A stretch of DNA of 22,186 bases, taken from Alphaproteobacteria bacterium. Its GTDB lineage: Bacteria; Pseudomonadota; Alphaproteobacteria; JAJTHO01. Each line of letters begins with the position of its first letter. The stretch's first letter is position 1. This document shows positions 7,308 to 13,534 of this stretch, in pieces. Below the pieces are notes generated by a model that saw nothing but the letters and a program-made list of their open reading frames with translations, had not been told where the DNA came from and made no database searches. The translations under genes were made by a program, and so were the position numbers. Location: the NCBI GenBank assembly GCA_021297975.1, contig JAJTHO010000006.1:1-22186 (forward strand). The letters are read 5' to 3'.

Positions 7308-8030
7308 TTAAGGATAAACCCAAATCTCGCCCCGTGCCAGTGATACAAACCCCGCTTTTTCATAAAAATACTGCAGCCACGGCTCCGAACTGCATTCGAG
7401 CAGACAGGGCAGGTCGGGCGCGGCCAGCGCATGGAGGCGCTGCATCAGCTGTAACCCGATGCCGTGCCGCCGCCGCAGCGGATGCACCGCGATGTTATAA
7501 AACAGATTGACGCTGGCGGCTCTGACAACAGAGCCAATCGCGCTGGGGTTTCCCGCGTCATCATACAAAAGCACGTTGCGGTATTCCGGCGCCTTCAGGC
7601 AATTATCCGCGTGACGCTCAGCCAACGCGCGGTTTATCTGCGGCTGTTCAATGCCAAACACCTGAACATAAATGTCTTTAAAATCCTGCCGCTCTTTTTC
7701 GGAAAAAACGGCCGGGTTTTGGCCTAAGCCCCCCTCGCGGCCAAAAAAGCTATCATCCACCGCCAAACGGTATTTTTGCGCGGCAAATTGTTGTTCGAGG
7801 GCAACGCCCGCGTCCACAGAAATATCGGCGAAAACCTGGCTGGGCTGATCACCGCCGGGGATAAGCTCAGCGAAAAAGGGTGTGCCGTTTTGACGGCGCA
7901 GCAGCTTAACAAGGCGGCTTCCGGGCGCAAAGGGGCTTTGCGGCTGCGGCTCAACAATGCGCCGCGCCCAGCCGTCATCATCCAGCCAACGCGCCCAATG
8001 ACCCGCTGTATCCTGAATCGGAAGCGTCAC
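7308..8030 (-). CDS. GNAT family N-acetyltransferase
   Basis: The C-terminal half (about residues 110-240) is a GNAT acyl-CoA transferase fold. It contains 'NLFYNIAVHPLRRRHGIGLQ', where the R-x-x-G-x-G/A loop binds the acetyl-CoA pyrophosphate, then 'PCLLECSSEPWLQYFYEKAGF', the usual end of the fold. The first 110 residues are not recognisable and may be a substrate-binding half or a degenerate second GNAT lobe. The substrate cannot be predicted. The start is GTG at 8030, and its GTGA overlaps the TGA stop of the upstream SCO gene by four bases, so it is probably translated by coupling. No signal peptide is visible. Confidence 0.85.
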   Translation of the reverse strand: MTLPIQDTAGHWARWLDDDGWARRIVEPQPQSPFAPGSRLVKLLRRQNGTPFFAELIPGGDQPSQVFADISVDAGVALEQQFAAQKYRLAVDDSFFGREGGLGQNPAVFSEKERQDFKDIYVQVFGIEQPQINRALAERHADNCLKAPEYRNVLLYDDAGNPSAIGSVVRAASVNLFYNIAVHPLRRRHGIGLQLMQRLHALAAPDLPCLLECSSEPWLQYFYEKAGFVSLARGEIWVYP

Positions 8031-8650
8031 AGCCCCGCTGCAAGCCCTTGGGTTATCTCCGCAGCCGTTGCTTCGGAATCAAAGAATTTCACGAATTGGC
8101 CGTTAGGGTTCATCCAATACACAATCGCACTATGGTCAACCACATACCCATCCGGCGCATCGGCTTTGGGTGCACGTGCGGCATAGACGCGATACGCGGC
8201 GCGGACGCTGGCCAGCTGTTCTTCGGTGCCGGTCAAACCCACAAAACGCGGGTGCAGCGGCGCGAGGTAGCTTTTCAGCTGTTCGGGGGTGTCGCGTTCG
8301 GGGTCAACACTGATAAAAATCGGGGTGATTTTTTCTTGCTGTTCAGCAGGGAGTGCATTCAATGCCTCGGTCACTTTGTTCAGCGCCTGCGGGCACACAT
8401 CCGGGCACATGCTAAAGCCGAAAAACACTAAGGTGTTCTGGCCGAGAAACGTCTGCTCGGTTACAACCTCGCCGTTTTGATTGGTGAGGGTAAAGCTGCC
8501 GCCAATCAGCGCACTGCCGCTGGTTTCTGCGGCTTGTTCTTGCGGCATGGGCTGCGTGATAGCAGAAGGCAGGACAACATACATAATGCCTGCGCCGAGT
8601 AATGATCCCAAGGACACACCCAGCAAGACTTTGTGAAATTTCGATAGCAT
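8027..8650 (-). CDS. SCO1/SenC family copper chaperone
   Basis: SCO proteins are membrane-anchored thioredoxin-fold copper chaperones that help assemble the CuA centre of cytochrome c oxidase. The 207-residue protein has an N-terminal membrane anchor (about residues 8-30) followed by the periplasmic domain. The copper ligands are C82 and C86 in 'CPDVCP' and H173 in 'VDHSAIVYWM'; 'FISVDPERDTPE' is also characteristic. The start is ATG at 8650, preceded ten bases upstream by a perfect AAGGAG ribosome-binding site (8660-8665 on the complementary strand). It is coupled to the GNAT gene. The divergent ribD start is so close that any promoter for either gene must lie within the other's coding region. 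Confidence 0.95.
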   Translation of the reverse strand: MLSKFHKVLLGVSLGSLLGAGIMYVVLPSAITQPMPQEQAAETSGSALIGGSFTLTNQNGEVVTEQTFLGQNTLVFFGFSMCPDVCPQALNKVTEALNALPAEQQEKITPIFISVDPERDTPEQLKSYLAPLHPRFVGLTGTEEQLASVRAAYRVYAARAPKADAPDGYVVDHSAIVYWMNPNGQFVKFFDSEATAAEITQGLAAGL

Positions 8651-8666
8651 GGTAACAATGCTCCTT

Positions 8667-9794
8667 ATGTTTCAGACTGTAGAACCCGTCTCCTATCACA
8701 ACCCCTTGCCGGGGGATAGCCGTTTTATGCAGGCGGCGCTTGCATACGCACGCGGCGCTTTGGGCACAACGTGGCCGAACCCGGCGGTTGCCTGTCTGCT
8801 GGTTAAAGACGGCGCGATTTTGGCACGGGGGCGCACCCAGCCGGGCGGCAGGCCGCACGCGGAAACAGTGGCACTGGCACAGGCCGGGGATGCCGCGCGC
8901 GGCGCAACCGCCTATGTAACCCTAGAGCCGTGCAGTCATCATGGGCAAACACCGCCCTGCGCCGAGGCCTTGATAGCGGCGGGTGTTGCCCGTGTAGTTG
9001 CGGCGTGCCGGGATGATGATGCGCGGGTGAATGGGGCGGGGCTGGCGCGGCTTGCGGCTGCGGGTATTGCGGTGACGGTGCGGGTATTAGAGGCTGAAGC
9101 GTTGGCGCTGAACGAGGGATTTTTTCACCGCCTCGGAGCCGGACGGCCTTTTGTAACGGTGAAAGTCGCAACCTCGCTCGACGGAAAAATTGCGCTTCAA
9201 AACGGGGATAGCAAATGGATTACCGGTATTGAAAGCCGGCGTTATGTGCAGCAGCTGCGCGCGCGCAGCGATGCCATTCTCACCACCGCCGCAACGGCGC
9301 TTAAAGATGAGGCGCGGCTCACGTTGCGGGATGGTGTTAACAGCCCGCGCCCACCGGTGCGGATTTTATTAGACCGGCAAGGCCGCGTGCCGCCTCATGC
9401 GCCGATTTTTCAAGGTGAACAAGAGACATGGGTTTACGGCAGGGGTGAGGGGCGAGGGGTACGGCATACGATTTTTATTGAGACGCCCCTGATGCCGGAT
9501 GCCCCACCCCTTACCCCCTCCTTAAACCTGCTATGGATTCTCCAAGACCTCGCCGCCCGCGGCATCACCTCTGTTCTGGTCGAGGCGGGGGCTGTGCTCA
9601 ACTCGGCGCTGCTGGAACAAAATCTGGTGCAGCGCTGGATACACTGCACCGCGCCTAAAGTATTGGGGCAGGGGGCACTGCCGATGCTGACCGGGATAGC
9701 CGCCGCCGCCATGCCGGATAACTGGCGGGTTTCAAACCGCTTCCGTTTGGGTGATGATAGCATCGCTGTGTTTGAAAAAATCCAGCTTATCTAA
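8667..9794 (+). CDS. ribD: Bifunctional riboflavin biosynthesis deaminase/reductase RibD
   Basis: RibD carries out deamination and side-chain reduction of the GTP-derived pyrimidine in riboflavin synthesis. The N-terminal deaminase has the zinc motif 'HAE' (GGRPHAETVAL) and 'PCSHHGQTPPC'. The C-terminal reductase has 'VKVATSLDGKIALQNGDSKWITG' and 'VLVEAGAVLNSALL'. The start is uncertain. ATGs at 8649, 8658, 8667 and 8727 are in frame. The conserved 'DSRFM' segment argues for a start before 8727, while the only Shine-Dalgarno-like run, GGGGGA at 8711, precedes 8727. Starts at 8649 or 8658 would fall within or against the SCO start. The usual riboflavin partners are not beside it, but nrdR, a common neighbour, follows in convergent orientation. 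A palindromic segment lies within the reductase domain. Confidence 0.95.
   Translation: MFQTVEPVSYHNPLPGDSRFMQAALAYARGALGTTWPNPAVACLLVKDGAILARGRTQPGGRPHAETVALAQAGDAARGATAYVTLEPCSHHGQTPPCAEALIAAGVARVVAACRDDDARVNGAGLARLAAAGIAVTVRVLEAEALALNEGFFHRLGAGRPFVTVKVATSLDGKIALQNGDSKWITGIESRRYVQQLRARSDAILTTAATALKDEARLTLRDGVNSPRPPVRILLDRQGRVPPHAPIFQGEQETWVYGRGEGRGVRHTIFIETPLMPDAPPLTPSLNLLWILQDLAARGITSVLVEAGAVLNSALLEQNLVQRWIHCTAPKVLGQGALPMLTGIAAAAMPDNWRVSNRFRLGDDSIAVFEKIQLI
9441..9519. repeat. Imperfect inverted repeat inside the ribD coding region
   Basis: The left arm (9441-9467, beginning AGGGGTGAGGGG and ending GGCAT) pairs with the right arm (9492-9519, beginning ATGCCGG and ending TACCCCCT) around a 24-base loop. 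The arms agree at most positions with small gaps. The translation, including 'GRGEGRG' and 'PPLTPSL', is unlike ordinary RibD sequence but typical of G-rich dispersed repeats translated in frame. The reductase frame remains open. Confidence 0.6.
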
Positions 9795-9838
9795 TTGTAA
9801 ACAAATGGTAAACGTTTGAAAATATTTTCGCCGACCTA

Positions 9839-9865
9839 TTGGCATCCGCAAAAAAGTCTGATACT
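9839..9865 (+). promoter_or_regulatory. Candidate sigma-70 promoter after ribD
   Basis: TTGGCA (9839-9844) is followed after 15 bases by GATACT (9860-9865). The spacing is slightly short. A perfect 10-base palindrome, GAGATATCTC (9877-9886), lies just downstream, near or after the expected transcription start. It would drive transcription rightward through the structured interval up to nrdR. This is a sequence match only. Confidence 0.35.
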
Positions 9866-9869
9866 GTTA

Positions 9870-10310
9870 AAGATAAGAGATATCTCACGGTCTGGAACGC
9901 GAACAGACCACAAGAATGAATAGGCGCGGTGACGCAGCAGGTCTGAAACACCACAGCTGCGGCAACCATCCCTAAAAGTGCCATCCGGTATTGCGCCGGG
10001 TACACTACGAATTGTGCGGGTTTGGCATCCAACCCATAATGAGACGTGGGTGATTGTTCGTTTGTTTTATGCGGCGGTAACGCGGCGTAAAATTTGAACA
10101 GCGTCACGCTCATGAGATAGGCGTTGGGGGTTTACCATAGACAGCAAGTCAGGCGCCTTCCGCACCTCGATTCCGTGTGTACACGCGTTGCAATACCAAC
10201 CCTACCCAAGCGGTTGTCAACACCGCGCCTGGAATTTCAATGAAGGTGCGAAAGCCCCATCATGTGCCAGAACCCTGCCTGGACGGCATCCAGCGCGGGG
10301 TTTTGGTGCT
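9870..10310 (+). ncRNA. Candidate structured RNA, unidentified
   Basis: The interval between ribD and nrdR has no recognisable protein gene but many complementary segments. Examples are GGTCTG/CAGACC (9889/9904), GCAGC/GCTGC (9934/9956), and an 8-base stem TTTTATGC/GCGTAAAA (10065/10085) flanked by GTTC/GAAC. CAGGCGC (10150) pairs with GCGCCTG (10225) and CGCACCT (10161) pairs with AGGTGCG (10244); the order is interleaved, as in a pseudoknot. A very strong hairpin lies at the right end. The size, about 430 bases, fits a structural RNA. I looked for hallmarks of RNase P RNA, tmRNA and SRP RNA and found none. Similarity to 6S RNA is limited to a few short stretches. Strand is assigned only from the promoter-like motif at 9839; the minus strand folds equally well. 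Confidence 0.35.
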
Positions 10311-10315
10311 GGGCT
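10253..10315 (-). terminator. Long hairpin at the 3' end of nrdR, probable terminator
   Basis: Bases 10264-10283 pair with 10289-10309 in a nearly continuous stem of about 19 pairs, with a five-base loop CGGCA, a single bulge at 10294 and a few G-T pairs. An outer AGCCC/GGGCT pair (10253/10311) extends it. The nrdR stop codon lies in the right arm. On the minus strand only TTT follows the stem, so termination would be relatively U-poor. On the plus strand a TTTT lies within the stem arm. It may serve both directions. Confidence 0.6.
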
Positions 10316-10769
10316 AACCCTTCTTATTAATCTCACCCAAAAACCGGGTGAAATCCTTTGCCTCGCTGAAATCGCGATACACCGAGGCAAAACGCACATA
10401 CGCAACCGAATCCAGCTCCGCCAGCGTTGCCATAATCGCCTCGCCAATCTGGCTGGAGGTTATTTCAATATCCCCTAAGTTTTCCAGCTGGCGGACAATG
10501 TTGCTGGTGATTTTTTCAATCCGCTCTTCATCAAACGGGCGCTTGCGCAGCGCTAAGCGTAAGGCTTTCACCACTTTATTCCGCTCAAACGGCTCAACCT
10601 TGCCGTTCACTTTTTTAACCTGAAGTTCCCGCAGTTCCACCCGCTCAAAGGTGGTGAACCGCGCCCCGCATTCGCTGCAAAAGCGCCGTCTGCGTATCGC
10701 CGTCACATCATCAGACGGACGGCTGTCCTTAACCTGCGTTTCCAGATTGCCGCAAAAAGGACACTTCAT
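10314..10769 (-). CDS. nrdR: Transcriptional repressor NrdR
   Basis: NrdR senses ATP/dATP and represses ribonucleotide reductase genes by binding NrdR boxes. The 151-residue protein has the N-terminal zinc ribbon with C3/C6 and C31/C34 ('MKCPFCGN', 'RFCSECGARFTT'). An ATP-cone domain follows from about residue 49 ('VKKVNGKVEPFERNKVVKAL') to about 139. The length and both domains match the family. It begins three bases after the stop of the NtrX-like gene, with no strong ribosome-binding site, so it is probably co-transcribed and coupled. Confidence 0.98.
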   Translation of the reverse strand: MKCPFCGNLETQVKDSRPSDDVTAIRRRRFCSECGARFTTFERVELRELQVKKVNGKVEPFERNKVVKALRLALRKRPFDEERIEKITSNIVRQLENLGDIEITSSQIGEAIMATLAELDSVAYVRFASVYRDFSEAKDFTRFLGEINKKG

Positions 10770-10772
10770 TGG

Positions 10773-12182
10773 TTATACCGCGACCAAACGCCGTTCATCC
10801 CGCTCGCTGCTGTTAACGCCGAGGCTTTTGAGTTTGCGGTGCAGCGCTGAGCGTTCCATGCCGATAAAGCTGGCGGTGCGGGAGATGTTGCCGCCAAAAC
10901 GGTTTACTTGTGCGAGTAAATACTCGCGTTCAAAGCTTTCCCGCGCCTCGCGCAGCGGCAGCGCCATGATTTCTTCTGATTTATCGGAAGCCAGCACCAC
11001 CGGGTTGTCGCTGCTGATTTCAGGGGGCAGCATTTCCGCCGCAATCGTATCCCGGCCATTGCCCGGCGCCATGATCAGCAGCCATTCGACAACGTTCCTG
11101 AGCTGGCGCACGTTGCCCGGCCATGTATAGCCCTGCAAGACCGACAGCGCATCTGCGGAAAGCTGGCGCGGCGGCAGCCCCGCAACCGTTGCCGTGCGGT
11201 TCATGAAATATTGAAACAGCTTGCTGATGTCTTCGCGGCGCTCTTTGAGCGGCGGCACACTGATGGGCACGACACTGACGCGGTAATACAGGTCTTCACG
11301 CAGGCGCTTTTCCGCCATTTCAATCTTAAGATCTTTGCTGCTGCTGGCAATAACCCGCACGTCCACTTCCACCGGGTTCTCACTGCCCAATCGGGTGAAT
11401 TTTTGTTCCAGCAGCACGCGAATAATCTTGCCTTGCGTCTCGCGCGGCATATCAGAGATTTCATCAAGGAGCAGCGTGCCCTTGTGCGCCTGTTCAAACA
11501 GGCCAATTTTGCGCGGCTGGCCTTGGATATAGCCGGGCTCGGTGCCGAACAGTTCCAGCTCTAATTTATCCGGCGTCATCAGCGCGCAATTGACGATAAC
11601 AAAATTGCCCTTGGCGCGTTTGGACTTGCTGTGAATCAGGCGGGCGATGGTTTCCTTGCCGCTTCCGGCAGAACCGGTAATCATCACGCGGCTGTTGGTT
11701 TGCGCCACTTTTTCAATCTGTGAGCGCAGGTTTTGAATCGCGGGCGATTGGCCGATAAGCTCAAAATCAAAGGCTGAGCGTTGTTTCAGTTCGGCGTTCT
11801 CGCGCTTTAATTGCGCTGTTTCCAGCGCGCGCTGGACAAGATTCAAAAGGCGGTCGGTCTTAAACGGCTTTTCAATAAAGTCATACGCGCCTTTTTTGAG
11901 GGCGTTCACGGCTGTTTCAATCGTGCCGTGTCCGGAAATCATAATGACAGGCAAATTCGGGTGGTCGCGCTTAATCGCAACCAGTAAATCGAGGCCGTCC
12001 ATCTGGCTTTTTTGCAGCCAAATATCCAGAATCACGAGCGAGGGCAGGCGATCGCGAATCGCGGCGGTTGTCTCGTCGCTGTTTGCCGCACTGCGGGTAT
12101 CATAGCCTTCATCGCTGAAAATGCCTTGTAATTGCGTGCGAATATCGAGCTCGTCATCAACGATGAGAATATCGTGCGGCAT
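10773..12182 (-). CDS. ntrX: NtrX-type two-component response regulator (AAA+), no partner kinase adjacent
   Basis: Residues 1-120 form a receiver domain with the acidic pocket D9/D10, phospho-acceptor D53 and K105. Residues about 142-370 are a sigma-54-activator-type AAA+ domain with Walker A 'GSAGSGKE' (170-177) and Walker B 'GTLLLDE' (235-241). The C-terminus is an HTH of the Fis type, and the segment 'NISRTASFIGMERSALHRKL' is characteristic of NtrX. The sigma-54 contact loop GAFTGA is absent; 'GTEPGYIQGQPRKIG' (213-227) occupies its place. That agrees with alphaproteobacterial NtrX proteins, which are thought to act partly without sigma-54. NtrX normally follows ntrY, but here no kinase is adjacent: the next gene upstream is a divergent lytic transglycosylase. 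The start is ATG at 12182 with a GGGAG ribosome-binding site. The family name is well supported; the regulon is unknown. Confidence 0.9.
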   Translation of the reverse strand: MPHDILIVDDELDIRTQLQGIFSDEGYDTRSAANSDETTAAIRDRLPSLVILDIWLQKSQMDGLDLLVAIKRDHPNLPVIMISGHGTIETAVNALKKGAYDFIEKPFKTDRLLNLVQRALETAQLKRENAELKQRSAFDFELIGQSPAIQNLRSQIEKVAQTNSRVMITGSAGSGKETIARLIHSKSKRAKGNFVIVNCALMTPDKLELELFGTEPGYIQGQPRKIGLFEQAHKGTLLLDEISDMPRETQGKIIRVLLEQKFTRLGSENPVEVDVRVIASSSKDLKIEMAEKRLREDLYYRVSVVPISVPPLKERREDISKLFQYFMNRTATVAGLPPRQLSADALSVLQGYTWPGNVRQLRNVVEWLLIMAPGNGRDTIAAEMLPPEISSDNPVVLASDKSEEIMALPLREARESFEREYLLAQVNRFGGNISRTASFIGMERSALHRKLKSLGVNSSERDERRLVAV

Positions 12183-12355
12183 GATGTCTCCCTGAGCGTG
12201 TTTTTGTTACTGTGGCTTTTAGAGCACTGTGCGACAAAACACCAGCGAAACTTGCATATTTAAATAGGTTGTTGCAACGCTCTCCCACGAAGGCGGTTTC
12301 ATGAAAAATTAAGCAGTTGGTATCTTTATTGCACTATGATAGTTGATGTGTTGTT

Positions 12356-13222
12356 ATGAAGCGATTTCTACTCGCGCTATCCGTTTATTTGCCGCTGGCC
12401 ATGCCGTCGGCGGCGGCGCCGCTCGTCTACACTGCGCGTGAGGCGAATCAGGCCGCAGACCCCTTGCTGGTCTGTCACCGGGCAATAACGGTTGCAGAAT
12501 ACACACAGCGCCTGCCTTCCCGCCTCTTAGAGGCGATTGCGATGACCGAATCCGGGCGGCAACACCCCATCACCAAAGCGGCCATTGCCTGGCCGTGGAC
12601 GGTTATGGCCGAAGGGCGCGGGCGCTTTTTTGATACCAAAGCAGAGGCCATTGCAGAGGTTGAAAAAATCCAGAAAAAAGGCGTTAAGAATATCGATGTG
12701 GGCTGTATGCAGGTGAATCTGCATCATCATAAAGGCGCTTTTGAAAATTTAGACGAAGCCTTCGATCCGCAAACCAATGTCAACTATGCCGCCAGCTTTA
12801 TGCGGCGGCTCTATGATGAAAACAACAGCTGGGTAAAAGCCATTGGTAACTATCATTCCCGCACCGATTCCTTTCATGTGCGCTATCGGGATAAGGTTTT
12901 GGCGCGCTGGCGCGGCTTTAACCGCAAGCAGGGCGAGGGCGAGACCGCTGTTGCGAGCAGCGGGAAGGGTGAGCCGACCACGGCGTCCAGCACCTCAAGC
13001 GAAAATCGCCAGCAAGCGGCGCTCGCAAAACCAGTGAACCGGGCGCGCGCAGCAGCCGTGCCGCCAGCCCAACAGCAGGCTGCCGCTATCATGGAGCAGC
13101 GCCGCCAGCAATCGCGCCTCAGGGTTTTTTCGGGTGAAACAACAACCTATGTAAGCAATTCCACCACGGCCTATTCTCCCTCCGGCGGGGTAATGCACCG
13201 TTATCGCTATATGACGGAATAG
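12356..13222 (+). CDS. Secreted lytic transglycosylase (SLT domain)
   Basis: This 288-residue protein starts with a signal peptide ('MKRFLLALSVYLPLAMPSAAA', probable cleavage after about residue 20). A lytic transglycosylase domain follows at about 50-185. The catalytic glutamate is E65 in 'AMTESGRQ', and 'IDVGCMQVNLHHH' (113-125) and 'AIGNYHSRT' complete the fold pattern. Such enzymes cleave peptidoglycan glycan strands to the 1,6-anhydro product; in alphaproteobacteria related proteins (PleA-like) open the wall for flagella or pili. The C-terminal 90 residues are Ala/Gln/Arg/Ser-rich and low in complexity, with no recognisable domain. It is divergent from the NtrX gene across a 173-base gap, in which I see no confident promoter. 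No strong ribosome-binding site precedes the ATG. Confidence 0.9.
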   Translation: MKRFLLALSVYLPLAMPSAAAPLVYTAREANQAADPLLVCHRAITVAEYTQRLPSRLLEAIAMTESGRQHPITKAAIAWPWTVMAEGRGRFFDTKAEAIAEVEKIQKKGVKNIDVGCMQVNLHHHKGAFENLDEAFDPQTNVNYAASFMRRLYDENNSWVKAIGNYHSRTDSFHVRYRDKVLARWRGFNRKQGEGETAVASSGKGEPTTASSTSSENRQQAALAKPVNRARAAAVPPAQQQAAAIMEQRRQQSRLRVFSGETTTYVSNSTTAYSPSGGVMHRYRYMTE

Positions 13223-13244
13223 TCTTGATTATTAAGGCGATGAC

Positions 13245-13359
13245 GTCATTCCGAGCTAGCAAACCCGCTAGGGTTTGCGCCGCCGAGGAATCTCCTTGTT
13301 ATTCGATGGGAGATCCTTCGATTTCGCAAAACCTTTGGTTTTGCAGAACGAGGGATGAC
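13245..13359. repeat. Palindromic intergenic repeat, family B, copy 2
   Basis: This 115-base copy has the same length and orientation as 7151-7265. It starts GTCATTCCGAG and ends GGGATGAC. It contains GCAAACCC/GGGTTTGC, the core GAGGAATCTCC/GGGAGATCC and GCAAAACC/GGTTTTGC stems. The stem arms differ from copy 1 by compensating changes, showing that base pairing is kept. It lies after the lytic transglycosylase gene and before the polyamine operon promoter, where it could end transcription. Confidence 0.88.
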
Positions 13360-13393
13360 GCCGTAAAAAATTTCGTTTGAACCGAAAAAAACC

Positions 13394-13421
13394 TTGCACA
13401 AAAATCGAATTGAGTTATAGT
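13394..13421 (+). promoter_or_regulatory. Candidate sigma-70 promoter of the polyamine operon
   Basis: TTGCAC (13394-13399) and TATAGT (13416-13421) are 16 bases apart. A second AT-rich box, TATATC, follows at 13422. Transcription would start near 13428 and produce a leader of about 107 bases that matches the extent of the speF-like RNA. Confidence 0.55.
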
Positions 13422-13427
13422 TATATC

Positions 13428-13534
13428 ACTACGCACGTGCCTATGGCCTCTCTTGGTTATGCTACGACGTACTTTCTCATTGGCGGTTAGAACCCGTCAA
13501 AGTCAAGGTTATGTTTTAGCAGAGGGGATTCGGC
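13428..13534 (+). ncRNA. speF-like leader RNA upstream of the decarboxylase gene
   Basis: The leader contains the palindrome GCACGTGC (13433-13440), a GCTACGACGT stretch (13461-13470), and a 7-base stem TTGGCGG/CCGTCAA (13480-13486/13494-13500) around the loop TTAGAAC. It then runs to a purine-rich ribosome-binding site, AGAGGGG, before the ATG at 13535. From memory, the conserved alphaproteobacterial speF motif lies upstream of ornithine decarboxylase genes and has sequences of this kind. The position, size and stem fit, but I could not run a covariance model. Confidence 0.6.

Noticed and set aside
9787..10113. Minus-strand open frame of 108 codons between ribD and nrdR
   Set aside because: It has no ribosome-binding site, overlaps the end of ribD, shows no recognisable family and lies across stems that look like RNA structure. 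A random open frame is more likely, though a small membrane protein cannot be fully excluded.
9870..10310. Identification of the structured interval as RNase P RNA, tmRNA, SRP RNA or 6S RNA
   Set aside because: I searched by eye for the P4 motifs of RNase P, the TTCGA arms and tag frame of tmRNA, and the SRP Alu/S-domain core, and saw none. Short resemblances to 6S RNA (ACCACAAGAATG, CTGCGGC) lack a closing stem.
12317..12340. TTGGTA ... TATGAT upstream of the lytic transglycosylase as a promoter
   Set aside because: The 12-base spacing is too short. No other convincing pair was seen in the gap.
4547..13359. CRISPR array from the repeated palindromic elements
   Set aside because: The copies are dispersed at gene ends, 99-115 bases long and not regularly spaced with spacers; no cas gene is present.
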